Shown: positions 1-7,740 of the stretch, piece by piece
Layout: every line of letters starts with the position of its first letter
How positions within the stretch are numbered: position 1 is the stretch's first letter
From: Nocardioides sp.
GTDB taxonomy: Bacteria; Actinomycetota; Actinomycetes; Propionibacteriales; Nocardioidaceae
NCBI GenBank assembly: GCA_037045645.1
Contig: JBAOIH010000010.1
Coordinates: forward strand, 173,154-237,153
DNA: 64,000 nt
Reading direction: 5' to 3'
Position numbers and translations under genes: made by a program
Notes under the pieces: model-generated
What the model was told of the DNA's origin: nothing
Databases searched by the model: none
What the model saw: the letters and a program-made list of their open reading frames with translations, nothing else

Positions 1-403
1 CCTTGGCGACGTACGCGGCACCCGCGAGGTAGTTGTTGGAGACCTTCGTGTCGCCCACGCCACCGGCGACGAGCGTCAGGGTCGTCCCGGCCGGGACCGT
101 CACCGTGCCCTTGAGTTCAGCACCCTTGCCCGCCCCTGTGAACGTGGCAGGGACATCCGCGCCACCCGAGCCGCCTGTGACGGTGTAGGTGACGACGGTC
201 GTGCACGCAAAGGCGACCGTGGTGGTGCTCAGCGCGCTCGATCCGGTGCCGTTGATCGTGAGGGTCTGTGGCTCCTTGACCGGGGTGCTCGCTACGGCCG
301 GAGCGGCTGTGGCGATCGCCACGGCTGGCGCGGACCAGAGCGCTCCCTGGGTGAGAGCGCGGCGGGTTGGCGTCTGGGCGCGGTTGGAAGAGTCGGTTGC
401 CAT
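1..403 (-). CDS. Exported Tat-signal protein, N-terminal part only
   Basis: The reverse strand reads open from an ATG at 403 to the window edge (134 codons, C-terminus missing). The first 36 residues form a typical actinobacterial export signal: Ser/Asn-rich start, TRRALTQGALW with a twin arginine, then a hydrophobic Ala-rich stretch ending APAVAS. The mature part is rich in Gly, Thr and Val (for example TVTVPAGTTLTLVAGGVG), like the beta-rich repeats of bacterial surface proteins. No catalytic motif is visible, so the function is unknown. Export by Tat is inferred from the RR motif; a Sec route cannot be excluded. Confidence 0.7.
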   Translation of the reverse strand, partial: MATDSSNRAQTPTRRALTQGALWSAPAVAIATAAPAVASTPVKEPQTLTINGTGSSALSTTTVAFACTTVVTYTVTGGSGGADVPATFTGAGKGAELKGTVTVPAGTTLTLVAGGVGDTKVSNNYLAGAAYVAK

Positions 404-603
404 GGCGGGGGGAGCCTCTCAGCGAAGATCGAAGATCGAAGGTTCGCGGGACTCTAACAACCAGGGGTGAGACTCACACCCTTTTTGGTGCCTAGCATGC
501 GGGCTGTCTAGACCAGAGATCGTCTCGGTCTCGGTCTCGGCGCAGGCGCTGGCCCATGCGTACTCATGCAGGAGGCATCGCGCCGGTGCCCGGCCGGCTC
601 GCG

Positions 604-765
604 TCAGCGTCGGAAGAGTTTCGCGAAGATGCCCGTACTCGGCTCATCCTGGTGCCCCTCGCATCGTTGGGCCTTGGGGACGCCACGCATTACCTGATCT
701 ACGTGCTGGCCGCACCCGGCCCACGTCGTTTTGCCGCACTTGCGGCAGGTCACTGCTCGGCACAT
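604..765 (-). CDS. Small Cys-rich (zinc-ribbon-like) protein
   Basis: A 53-residue protein starting MCRAVTCRKCGKTTWAGCG, with Cys at 2, 7, 10, 18 and 35 and His at 21 and 38, a pattern suited to binding one metal ion. I recall this as a conserved short actinobacterial protein of unknown function. The start at 765 is preferred because AGAGGA lies 7 nt upstream; a longer frame would start at 804 inside the operator. It is transcribed divergently from the persulfide reductase at 828, and its candidate -10 (TATGAT) overlaps the repressor palindrome at 803-818. It is therefore likely part of the same thiol-stress regulon. Confidence 0.75.
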   Translation of the reverse strand: MCRAVTCRKCGKTTWAGCGQHVDQVMRGVPKAQRCEGHQDEPSTGIFAKLFRR

Positions 766-802
766 CGTTTGGTCCTCTCGGTTGGCTGGTTTCGCGTTCA
801 TC

Positions 803-818
803 ATACCCCAGGGGGTAT
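803..818. promoter_or_regulatory. CstR/CsoR-type operator shared by two divergent promoters
   Basis: ATACCC-CAGG-GGGTAT is a perfect 6-bp inverted repeat with a 4-bp centre. The same arms and spacing recur in front of the repressor gene (2743-2758). On the minus strand the palindrome runs into TATGAT, a good -10 for the small Cys-rich gene. On the plus strand it runs into TATTGT, which lies 6 nt before the ATG at 828. Binding would therefore block both promoters. GC-rich palindromes with ATACC/GGTAT ends are typical of CsoR/CstR family operators. Confidence 0.75.
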
Positions 819-827
819 TGTGTCACC

Positions 828-2450
828 ATGACGAACCAGACCTTCCTCATCATCGGCGGCGTGGCGGGCGGGATGTCGGCGGCCACGCGACTGCGGCGGC
901 TGGACGAGACTGCCCGCATCGTCGTGATCGAGCGCAGCGGCTACGTATCCTTCGCCAACTGCGGCCTGCCCTATCACGTGGGCGGCGTGATCGAAGATCG
1001 CTCCGCGTTGCTACTCCAGACGCCGGAGTCGCTCGCCGCGAGGTTCGACCTCGACGTTCGGGTGCGCACGGAAGCCGTCTCGATCGACGCGGGCGCCCGC
1101 AAGGTGCTGCTGCGCGATCTGACCACGGGCGCCGAGTCGTCGCTGGCCTATGACGCGCTCGTGCTCTCGCCCGGCGCACGACCCGTACGCCCTCCCATCC
1201 CCGGCATCGAGCGCGCACTGTCTCTGCGCGACATCGAGGACACCGACCGGCTCGTCGCGGCGGTGGCCGACGCGACCACTGCCGTGGTGATCGGCGGCGG
1301 CTTCATCGGTGTGGAGATGGCGGAGAACCTGGTTCACCGTGGATTGCGGGTCGCGTTGGTCGAAGCCACCGATCAGGTGATGGCACCGCTGGATCCCGAG
1401 ATGGTCGCGCCGGTGCATCAGGCGTTGCGCGACGGCGGGGTCGACCTGCGGCTCGGCGCGTCGGTGACCTCGATCGGCGATGAGGACGTCACGCTGTCCG
1501 ACGGGTCGGCCTTGGCTGCCGACCTGGTGGTGGCCGCGATCGGCGTACGCCCGGACGCCTCGCTGGCGCTCGCCGCTGGCCTGCGGGTCGGCGAACGAGG
1601 CGGGATCGTCGTCGACGATCACTTCCGGACCAGCGATCCACACATCTATGCGGTCGGCGATGCGGTCGAGAAGCCCGATGCGCTCAGCCACGAGTCCGGC
1701 CTGGTGCCCTTGGCCAATACCGCCAATCTGCAGGGGCGTCGGGTCGCCGACGTGATCGCCGGCCGCCCAGGGGTGGACCGACCCGTCCGGGGTACGGCGA
1801 TCGTCGGCGTGCTTGGCTTGCAGGTCGCGGCGACCGGCTGGAACGAGAAGCGCCTGCGCGCGGCGGGTCGTGCGTATCGCGCGATCCACACTCACTCGGC
1901 TTCGCACGCCAGCTATTACCCCGGTGCCGCGACGATGGCGTTGAAGCTGCTCGTCGACCCCGAGACCGACGAGATCCTGGGTGCCCAGGGCGTCGGCCGC
2001 GAGGGCGTCGACAAGCGCATCGACGTGATCGCCACGGCGATGACCGGAGGGCTGCGGGCCAGCGATCTGGCCGAGCTCGAGCTGGCGTACGCCCCACAGT
2101 TCGGCTCCGCGAAGGACCCGATCAACATGCTCGGCCACATCGCCGACAACCTGCGCAGCGAGGTCTCGCGCTCGACCCAGTGGCACGAACTCGACGCGGC
2201 GGATGCCGCGATCATCGATGTACGGACAGCGTCTGAATTCGCTGCGGGCGCGATCCCGAGGGCTGTGAACATCCCGCTCGACGAGCTCCGCTCGCGGCTG
2301 GACGAGGTGCCGTCGGGGCCGGTCGTGGTGCACTGCGCGGTCGGCCTGCGCGGTCATCTGGCCGCGAGGATTCTGCGCCAGCGGGGCTGGGCTGACGTAC
2401 GCAATCTCAGCGGCGGCTACACCACGTGGGCAGCAGGCGTGCGCGGCTGA
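828..2450 (+). CDS. CoA-disulfide / persulfide reductase with C-terminal rhodanese domain
   Basis: A 540-residue flavoprotein of the pyridine nucleotide-disulfide oxidoreductase family. Visible features are the N-terminal FAD motif IIGGVAGGMSAA, the single redox cysteine in SFANCGLPY (Cys45) typical of CoA-disulfide reductases and NADH-dependent persulfide reductases, the NAD(P)H motif VVIGGGFIGVEMAE near 155, and a C-terminal rhodanese domain (about 445-540) with active loop CAVGLRG (Cys near 503). This fusion is known as CoADR-RHD or Npsr and reduces CoA or glutathione per- and polysulfides in the cytoplasm. The ATG lies 6 nt after a -10-like TATTGT, so the mRNA may be leaderless. The repressor follows on the opposite strand. 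Confidence 0.88.
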   Translation: MTNQTFLIIGGVAGGMSAATRLRRLDETARIVVIERSGYVSFANCGLPYHVGGVIEDRSALLLQTPESLAARFDLDVRVRTEAVSIDAGARKVLLRDLTTGAESSLAYDALVLSPGARPVRPPIPGIERALSLRDIEDTDRLVAAVADATTAVVIGGGFIGVEMAENLVHRGLRVALVEATDQVMAPLDPEMVAPVHQALRDGGVDLRLGASVTSIGDEDVTLSDGSALAADLVVAAIGVRPDASLALAAGLRVGERGGIVVDDHFRTSDPHIYAVGDAVEKPDALSHESGLVPLANTANLQGRRVADVIAGRPGVDRPVRGTAIVGVLGLQVAATGWNEKRLRAAGRAYRAIHTHSASHASYYPGAATMALKLLVDPETDEILGAQGVGREGVDKRIDVIATAMTGGLRASDLAELELAYAPQFGSAKDPINMLGHIADNLRSEVSRSTQWHELDAADAAIIDVRTASEFAAGAIPRAVNIPLDELRSRLDEVPSGPVVVHCAVGLRGHLAARILRQRGWADVRNLSGGYTTWAAGVRG

Positions 2451-2471
2451 GGGGACGCGCGAGAGCGAGCG

Positions 2472-2732
2472 TCACGCGAGGGAGAGGAAGAGCTTTTCCA
2501 TGGCCGCGACGTCCATCTGATTGTGCTCGGGGTCGCTCATGCACTGACGCAGCCCGAGCGAGATCGTCGCGAATCCCGCGCGGTCGAGAGCCTTCGACAC
2601 TGCGGCCATCTGGGTAACGATGTCCTGGCAGTCGCGGCCGTCCTCGATCATCTTGATGATGCCGCCGATCTGGCCCTGGGCGCGCTTGAGGCGCTTCACG
2701 ACTGCCTGCATCTGCTCAGCATCGAGTTCCAT
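2472..2732 (-). CDS. CsoR-family repressor, CstR-like (persulfide sensing)
   Basis: An 86-residue all-helical DUF156 protein: KRLKRAQGQIGGIIKMIEDG, then DCQDIVTQMAAVSKALDR, then LRQC. Cys35 and Cys64 match the two reactive cysteines of CstR. The copper ligand His that CsoR carries four residues before the second Cys is Gly here, so copper sensing is unlikely and persulfide sensing is favoured. The start at 2732 (MELD) is chosen because TATGAT lies exactly 7 nt upstream, a leaderless arrangement; an ATG at 2744 overlaps the operator. It faces the reductase gene it probably controls and likely represses itself. Confidence 0.85.
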   Translation of the reverse strand: MELDAEQMQAVVKRLKRAQGQIGGIIKMIEDGRDCQDIVTQMAAVSKALDRAGFATISLGLRQCMSDPEHNQMDVAAMEKLFLSLA

Positions 2733-2742
2733 GCGTCCAATC

Positions 2743-2758
2743 ATACCCCGGTGGGTAT
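2743..2758. promoter_or_regulatory. CstR-type operator over the repressor's own promoter
   Basis: ATACCC-CGGT-GGGTAT has the same arms and spacing as the site at 803-818. On the minus strand it is contiguous with TATGAT, the probable -10 of the repressor gene, so binding would give negative autoregulation. Confidence 0.72.
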
Positions 2759-3440
2759 TTGAATCCGGTCCGGCTTTTCTGGGGCTTGCCCGGGTGTGGG
2801 GTTTGCTTCTTGGTGGACTCCAAGCCGTCGAAGCCACAGAACTGCGGCCGGAGTCGCGACCAGAGACACTCCGGCCCCGCATCCGGCCGCAGTTCTTCCT
2901 CGCCGCACACCGGATACGGACCTGCCCGTACCTCCTGCCCAGGCACGCCCCTGCTGCAGCGGTACGGGTACGTCACCAACTCGGTCAGCAAGAGTGCCGG
3001 GTCGGCGCAGGAGCAAGCTCAGGCGGATCGGGCCGCGCGCATCGCACGCGCCCCGAGGGGCGGGACCAGACACCGTTCCTGCCATCGGACGGGCGTCGGT
3101 TGCCGAGGCTGACACAGCGCGCCCCGATGCGTTCGCGAGTCGGGGGGACCGTGCAGAGTTTGTTGAGTTCAAGCGGGTACTTACTCTCACGGTTAATGCG
3201 GGATCATCTTCCCATGGTCGGCGCCGCTGGACGGACACCGGCGCTTGCGGTCTTCGCCGACCTGGACGCTCACGGACTCAACATTAGACGTGTTCACCAT
3301 CGCCCTCCGTCATGCTGGCCCCTCTAACCGCGAGCCGACACCGGCACGTGGAAACCACGTACATAAAGTCGACTGATCTTGTGGATCTTGACATGGACAG
3401 CGACTTGTCAAAGTTCGCTGCATCTCGACACCATGCAGGC
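2759..3440. other. Long gap without a recognisable gene
   Basis: About 680 bp with no frame I can assign to a protein family. It holds one copy pair of the AGAACTGCGGCC inverted repeat (2838-2852 and 2882-2896), a perfect palindrome ACGTGG-AAA-CCACGT at 3346-3360, and a spaced TTGACA/TGTCAA pair near 3388-3412 just downstream of the dnaB stop. Several open frames exist on both strands but none has family motifs; they are typical high-GC noise or a degraded gene. Confidence 0.5.
2838..2896. repeat. Inverted repeat of the AGAACTGCGGCC family
   Basis: AGAACTGCGGCCGGA at 2838-2852 is the exact reverse complement of TCCGGCCGCAGTTCT at 2882-2896, separated by 29 bp that contain a further CCGG-rich partial arm. 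The same core occurs at 19153-19213 and 21912-22003, so this is a dispersed repeat able to form strong hairpins. Confidence 0.75.
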
Positions 3441-4877
3441 TCAGTGCGCCATATCCACAAACCGCGAGTAGTGCCCCTGGAACGCCACGGTGGTGTCACG
3501 GGTCGGGCCGTTGCGGTGCTTGGCCACGATCAGGTCGGCCTCGCCGGGGCGGGTTGATTCCTTCTCGTAGACGTCGTCGCGGTGCAGCAGGATCACCATG
3601 TCGGCGTCCTGCTCAAGCGAACCTGATTCGCGAAGGTCGCTCATCATCGGGCGCTTGTCGCCTCGCTGCTCGGGACCACGGTTGAGCTGCGAGAGCGCGA
3701 TGATCGGGACTTCGAGTTCTTTGGCCAGCAACTTGATCTGGCGAGAGAATTCCGAGACCTCCAGCTGCCGCGACTCGACCTTCTTGCCGCTGGTCATCAA
3801 CTGCATGTAGTCGATCACGATCAGGCGCAGGTCGTGGCGCTGCTTGAGCCGACGCGCCTTGGCGCGGATCTCCATCATCGTCATGTTCGGCGAGTCGTCG
3901 ATGAACATCGGCGCACCCGACACCTCACCCATCTTGCGGGCCAGTCGCTCCCAGTCGTCCTCGGTCAACTGGCCGTTGCGGATGTGGTTGAGGGGTACGC
4001 GAGCCTCGGCGCTCAACAGACGCATCGTGATCTCCGAGCGCGTCATCTCCAGGCTGAAGAAGACACTCGCGAGGTTGTTGTGGATCGACGCGGCCCGGCA
4101 GAAGTCGAGGGCGAGAGTCGACTTGCCCATCGCGGGGCGCGCAGCGACGATGATCATCTGGCCCGCGTGCAGACCGTTGGTCAGATCGTCCATGTCGGCG
4201 AACCCGGTCGGGACGCCATAGAGCCCGGCCTCCCGGTTGCCGATCGCCTCGATCTCGTCGAGGACACCAGCCATGATGTCGCTCAGCGGCGCATAGTCCT
4301 CCGAGGCGCGCTTCTCGGTGATCTTGTAGACCTCGGCCTGCGCCTGGTCGACCACGTCGTCGACCTGGCCCTCCCCGGCGTACCCGATCTGCACGATCTT
4401 GGTCCCCGCATCCACGAGCCGACGCAAGATCGCCTTCTCGCGCACGATCTCGGCGTAGTAGCCGGCGTTGGCGGCAATCGGGACGTTCGCGCTCAGGGTG
4501 TGGAGGTACGGCGCGCCGCCCACGCGGGCCAACTCGCCACGGCGGGTCAACTCGGCCACGACGGTGATGGGATCGGCCGGCTCACCACGGCCGTAGAGGT
4601 CGAGGATCGCGTCGTACACGATCTCGTGGCTCGGGCGATAGAAGTCGACCCCGCGCAGCACCTCGGCGACGTCGGCGATCGAGTCCTTGCTGATCAGCAT
4701 GGCGCCCAGCACCGACTGCTCGGCGGCCATGTCCTGCGGCGGAGTGCGATCGCCAGGGCGGCCGACGTGCTGCGGAGCCTCGCCGGGGGCGAACGACACC
4801 GGGCCGTCGCCCCATTCGTCGGCGACGATGGAGAAATCCTCGGGGAACTCCGAGGAGTCCTGCTCGGTGATGCTCAC
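3441..4877 (-). CDS. dnaB: Replicative DNA helicase DnaB
   Basis: A 478-residue hexameric helicase. The N-terminal primase-interaction domain starts near PPQDMAAEQSVLGAML. The RecA-like domain shows Walker A RPAMGKSTLALD, Walker B RLIVIDYMQLM, the SQLNRGPEQR motif and the end AFQGHYSRF. No intein is present. The start is GTG 4877 (VSITEQDSSEF), with GGAGG 9 nt upstream; an ATG at 4895 is less well placed. It lies downstream of rplI in the conserved rpsF-ssb-rpsR-rplI-dnaB neighbourhood, here separated from rplI by a MATE gene on the other strand. Its upstream region contains a perfect 9-bp palindrome and several DnaA-box-like sequences. Confidence 0.96.
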   Translation of the reverse strand: MSITEQDSSEFPEDFSIVADEWGDGPVSFAPGEAPQHVGRPGDRTPPQDMAAEQSVLGAMLISKDSIADVAEVLRGVDFYRPSHEIVYDAILDLYGRGEPADPITVVAELTRRGELARVGGAPYLHTLSANVPIAANAGYYAEIVREKAILRRLVDAGTKIVQIGYAGEGQVDDVVDQAQAEVYKITEKRASEDYAPLSDIMAGVLDEIEAIGNREAGLYGVPTGFADMDDLTNGLHAGQMIIVAARPAMGKSTLALDFCRAASIHNNLASVFFSLEMTRSEITMRLLSAEARVPLNHIRNGQLTEDDWERLARKMGEVSGAPMFIDDSPNMTMMEIRAKARRLKQRHDLRLIVIDYMQLMTSGKKVESRQLEVSEFSRQIKLLAKELEVPIIALSQLNRGPEQRGDKRPMMSDLRESGSLEQDADMVILLHRDDVYEKESTRPGEADLIVAKHRNGPTRDTTVAFQGHYSRFVDMAH

Positions 4878-5318
4878 GTGCGTACGCCTCCACATGCTCT
4901 CGATATCGTGATCGAGCCTTCGTTGGGGTTCCTCAGGAGCACGGTAGGGACGACCACCGACAAAAGGACTTCCGCGCGGGAACGTACGCGTTGCAAGACC
5001 ACCGCGACAGCGGCCTATCCCCAGCGCCTGGGGATAACTCTGTGAGTCTTGTGAGGGAGCCGTGGACGACACGCGATGCGATGTGGATAGCGGTGTGGAC
5101 ATTCTGCGGCGATTCTCGCCAGTCCTGCCTCTGACCTGCGCGAACACGTATCCACAGCATGCAGCCAGGAACCGTGCAGAGAACATTTTGTTCATCTTCT
5201 CGCCATCTGGACGACGTTGCCGGTTAGTCGACAAAGAGCCCGAAGAACCCGCCTTTCCACAGGTAAACGAGGTTCTCCACAGGAGGTGTGAAGGTCGTGG
5301 AGGTGTCACACTCAGCCG
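4878..5318. promoter_or_regulatory. dnaB / MATE intergenic region with palindrome and DnaA-box-like cluster
   Basis: This 441-bp divergent region has no gene. It contains TATCCCCAG-CGC-CTGGGGATA at 5016-5036 (perfect 9-bp arms), a likely protein binding site. DnaA-box-like nonamers are TGTGGATAG 5082, TGTGGACAT 5094, GTATCCACA 5148, CTTTCCACA 5253 and TTCTCCACA 5273. The density of TCCACA/TGTGGA here exceeds that of ordinary coding DNA around it, suggesting DnaA binding and possibly control of dnaB by DnaA. Confidence 0.5.
5016..5036. promoter_or_regulatory. Perfect 21-bp palindrome upstream of dnaB
   Basis: TATCCCCAG, CGC, CTGGGGATA: nine perfectly matched base pairs around a 3-bp centre, about 140 bp upstream of the dnaB start. 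No T-run follows, so an operator for an unknown regulator is more likely than a terminator. Confidence 0.6.
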
Positions 5319-6659
5319 GTGAAATCGGTCGACCGCGAGATCTGGCGTCTGGCCGTACCCGCCTTCCTCGCGCTCATTGCCGAACCCGTCTACCTACTCG
5401 CCGATGCGGCCATCGTCGGTCATCTCGGCACCGCCGAACTCGCGGGGCTCGGCTTGGCCGCCGCGATACTCCAGACCGCCATCGGCCTGTGCGTCTTCCT
5501 GGCCTACGGCACCACGGCGTCGGTCTCACGCCTGCTCGGCGCGCGCGACGAACGCGCGGCGCTGGCCCAAGGCGTGGACGGTCTGTGGCTCGCCCTGGTG
5601 ATCGGTCTCGGTGTCACCGCACTCGGCGTCACGCTCACCGACTGGCTGATCGGGCTCTTCGGCGCCAGCGCCGTCGTGACCGACTCTGGTGCCACCTATC
5701 TGCGGATCGCGTTCTTCGGGACCACGCCCCTACTGCTGATGCTCGCGGCCACGGGCGTTCTGCGCGGACTGCTCGACACGCGTACGCCCTTGTATGTCGC
5801 GGTCGGGGGCAACGCGCTAAACGTGGCGCTCAACTTCCTGCTCGTCTACGGCTGGGGGCCGGTGTCCGCGTACGGCATCGCCGGCGCCGCGATGGGTTCG
5901 GTGGCGGCGCAGGCGCTCAGCGCGTTCGCGCTGGTGGCGGTGGTCGTACGCGCGGCTCGACAACGCGGGGCCTCGTTGCGCCCGGACCTGCCCGGCATTC
6001 GAAGCGCTGGACGCGCGGGCGTGCCATTGCTGATCCGTACCCTCACGCTGCGGGCTGCGCTGCTTGTCGGGACGTACGCCGTGGTGCTCGCCAGCCCCGG
6101 CGGCACCCGGGACGAAACCAACCTGGCGGCACATCAGATCGCGATCACCTTGTGGGGCTTCCTGGCGTTTGCTCTCGATGCGATCGCGATCGCCGCGCAG
6201 GCGCTGACCGGGCGGGCGCTGGGATCTGGCGATGTCGACTACGCGCGTGCCGTGACGCGCCGGATGATCCGGTGGGGCCTGTGGTCGGGGATCGTGACCG
6301 GGGTGCTGCTGGCCTTGTCCTCGCCCTGGTTGGGACGGCTGTTCACCGGCGACGCTGCGGTGCGCGAACTGCTGGTGCCGGTCTTGCTGGTGGCAGCGCT
6401 GGGTCAACCGCTGGCGGGCGTGGTGTTTGTGCTGGACGGGGTGCTGATCGGCGCGGGCGACGGGACGTACCTGGCCTGGGCAGGCCTGGTCGTGCTGGTG
6501 GTCTATGCCCCGGTCGTCATGGTGGCCGCGCTCGGCCCAGGTGGGTTGGTGCCGGTGTGGGTCGCGATGTGCGCGGTCTTCATGGGCGCGCGGGCGGTCG
6601 TGCTGTTGCGCCGGGAACGCGGCGATGCCTGGATGGTGGTGGGTGGTCGGTCGGGGTAG
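5319..6659 (+). CDS. MATE family efflux transporter (DinF-like)
   Basis: A 446-residue polytopic membrane protein of the multidrug and toxic compound extrusion family, with about 12 transmembrane helices in two repeats. The start IWRLAVPAFLALIAEPVY, followed by LLADAAIVGHLGTAELAGL, is characteristic of the DinF branch. These proteins export cationic compounds using a Na+ or H+ gradient. The start is GTG 5319. A DinF homologue beside dnaB is also known from Streptomyces. Substrate unknown. Two strong hairpins follow it (6671-6780). Confidence 0.9.
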   Translation: MKSVDREIWRLAVPAFLALIAEPVYLLADAAIVGHLGTAELAGLGLAAAILQTAIGLCVFLAYGTTASVSRLLGARDERAALAQGVDGLWLALVIGLGVTALGVTLTDWLIGLFGASAVVTDSGATYLRIAFFGTTPLLLMLAATGVLRGLLDTRTPLYVAVGGNALNVALNFLLVYGWGPVSAYGIAGAAMGSVAAQALSAFALVAVVVRAARQRGASLRPDLPGIRSAGRAGVPLLIRTLTLRAALLVGTYAVVLASPGGTRDETNLAAHQIAITLWGFLAFALDAIAIAAQALTGRALGSGDVDYARAVTRRMIRWGLWSGIVTGVLLALSSPWLGRLFTGDAAVRELLVPVLLVAALGQPLAGVVFVLDGVLIGAGDGTYLAWAGLVVLVVYAPVVMVAALGPGGLVPVWVAMCAVFMGARAVVLLRRERGDAWMVVGGRSG

Positions 6660-6670
6660 GCCCCCGCTTC

Positions 6671-6708
6671 GTCCGCTCAGCCCCCGGATCATCGGGGGTT
6701 GAGCGGAC
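6671..6708. terminator. Hairpin downstream of the MATE gene
   Basis: GTCCGCTCAGCCCCCG pairs with CGGGGGTTGAGCGGAC (one G-T mismatch in 16) around a short loop. It lies 12 bp after the MATE stop; no long T-run follows. Probably part of the transcription termination region between two convergent genes. Confidence 0.55.
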
Positions 6709-6751
6709 CACAGTCCGCTCGACCCCCACCTGCCGCCCGGGAAATGCACCA

Positions 6752-6780
6752 CGGCCCGCCACCCCGGGGGTGGCGGGCCG
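6752..6780. terminator. Bidirectional terminator hairpin between MATE gene and rplI
   Basis: CGGCCCGCCACCCC pairs with GGGGTGGCGGGCCG almost without a loop, giving a very stable stem just downstream of the converging MATE and rplI genes. There is no U-tract, as is common in high-GC actinobacteria. Confidence 0.65.
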
Positions 6781-6800
6781 CGCAGAGCGAGAACTCGGGG

Positions 6801-7247
6801 TCAGCCCGGGATCACGTTGAGCGCCACGTTGGCGCTCACGCCGTCGATGAGCTTCACCGACACGGAGTGGGCACCGAGCGACTTGATCGGGTTGCCGAGC
6901 ACGATCGAACGCTTGTCGACCGACTCGCCGGCGACGGCCGACAGAGCCGAGGCGATCTCGTTGGTGGTGACGGCGCCGAAGAGGCGGCCACCCGCACCGG
7001 CCTTGACCTTCAGGTCCACCGGCGAGCCCTCGAGCTTGCCCTTGACCTCGGTCGCGTGGTCAGCGTCGCGCAGGGCACGAGCCGAACGAGCCGACTTGAT
7101 CGCGTCGACCTCCTTCTGGCCGCCGCGGGTCCAGCGGATCGCCACGCCACGGGGCAGGAGGTAGTTGCGGGCGTACCCGTCCTTGACCTCCACCACGTCA
7201 CCGGGGGTGCCGAGGTTGTCGACTTCCTGAGTCAGGATGATCTTCAT
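6801..7247 (-). CDS. rplI: 50S ribosomal protein L9
   Basis: A 148-residue protein beginning MKIILTQEVDNLGTPGDVVEVKDGYARNYLLPRG, the highly conserved rRNA-binding N-domain of bL9. It is followed by the long connecting helix and the C-terminal domain (GGRLFGAVTTNEIASAL). Length matches the family. AGGGAGG lies just before the ATG. It is the last gene of the rpsF-ssb-rpsR-rplI operon, 14 bp after rpsR, and is followed by a strong hairpin. Confidence 0.97.
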   Translation of the reverse strand: MKIILTQEVDNLGTPGDVVEVKDGYARNYLLPRGVAIRWTRGGQKEVDAIKSARSARALRDADHATEVKGKLEGSPVDLKVKAGAGGRLFGAVTTNEIASALSAVAGESVDKRSIVLGNPIKSLGAHSVSVKLIDGVSANVALNVIPG

Positions 7248-7261
7248 GCCAAAGCCTCCCT

Positions 7262-7498
7262 TCAGCGACCGGTCGAGGTGTAGGGCAGCAGCGCGAGTTC
7301 GCGCGCGTTCTTGACCGCGATGGCCACGTCACGCTGGTGCTGGACGCAGTTGCCGGTCACGCGACGCGCACGGATCTTGCCGCGGTCGGAGATGAACTTG
7401 CGGAGCAGCGTGGCGTCCTTGTAGTCGACGCCCTCGGCTCCTTCCTTGCAGAACTGGCAAACCTTCTTCTTGGGCTTGCGAATCACTGCCTTGGCCAT
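7262..7498 (-). CDS. rpsR: 30S ribosomal protein S18
   Basis: A 78-residue bS18 with the conserved centre DYKDATLLRKFISDRGKIRA. The N-terminus CQFCKEG carries a CxxC pair followed, further on, by GNCVQHQR, so this is the Cys-containing (zinc-binding, C+) form. AAAGGGAGC precedes the ATG. The gene lies between ssb and rplI; three copies of a palindromic repeat separate it from ssb (7571-7732) but should remain on the operon transcript. Confidence 0.97.
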   Translation of the reverse strand: MAKAVIRKPKKKVCQFCKEGAEGVDYKDATLLRKFISDRGKIRARRVTGNCVQHQRDVAIAVKNARELALLPYTSTGR

Positions 7499-7570
7499 TG
7501 TGGTGCTCCCTTTCAGTGAGCCCGGCCCTCAAGGCGGAGGGACGGAATGGAATGTTGTGTGCTTCTCACC

Positions 7571-7732
7571 GTGGTTTCGAGACACCCGCTGCGCGGGCTC
7601 CTCAACCAGCAGTGGGTGGTGCTTCGTGCCGGTTTCGAGACGCCCGCTGGCGCGGGCTCCTCAACCACCGGTGGGTGGTGCTTCTCACCGTGGTTTCGAG
7701 ACGCCCGCTGCGCGGGCTCCTCAACCACCGGT
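7571..7732. repeat. Three copies of the palindromic GGTTTCGAGAC repeat, rpsR/ssb spacer
   Basis: Three units (about 7571-7610, 7631-7670, 7690-7731) each run GGTTTCGAGAC, a GC palindrome (CGCCCGCTGCGCGGGC or a variant), then CTCCTCAACCA. They repeat with a period of about 60 bp and near-identical connecting sequence (GTGGGTGGTGCTTC). Each can fold as a hairpin in the operon mRNA between ssb and rpsR. The family recurs at 11792, 13405, 36620, 47070, 50618 and 53113. Confidence 0.9.
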
Positions 7733-7740
7733 GCTGTTGA

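Noticed and set aside
2741..3327. Several open frames in the csoR-dnaB gap
   Set aside because: No family motifs, atypical amino-acid composition, and mutual overlap on both strands; not supported as genes.
3441..5309. Long N-terminal extension of DnaB to 5309
   Set aside because: The extension is unlike DnaB and covers the intergenic palindrome and DnaA-like boxes; the GTG at 4877 has a good RBS.
7571..7732. CRISPR-like array (regular repeats of about 40 bp with 20-bp spacers)
   Set aside because: The spacers are near-identical to each other, the repeats are palindromic dispersed elements found elsewhere, and no cas gene is near.
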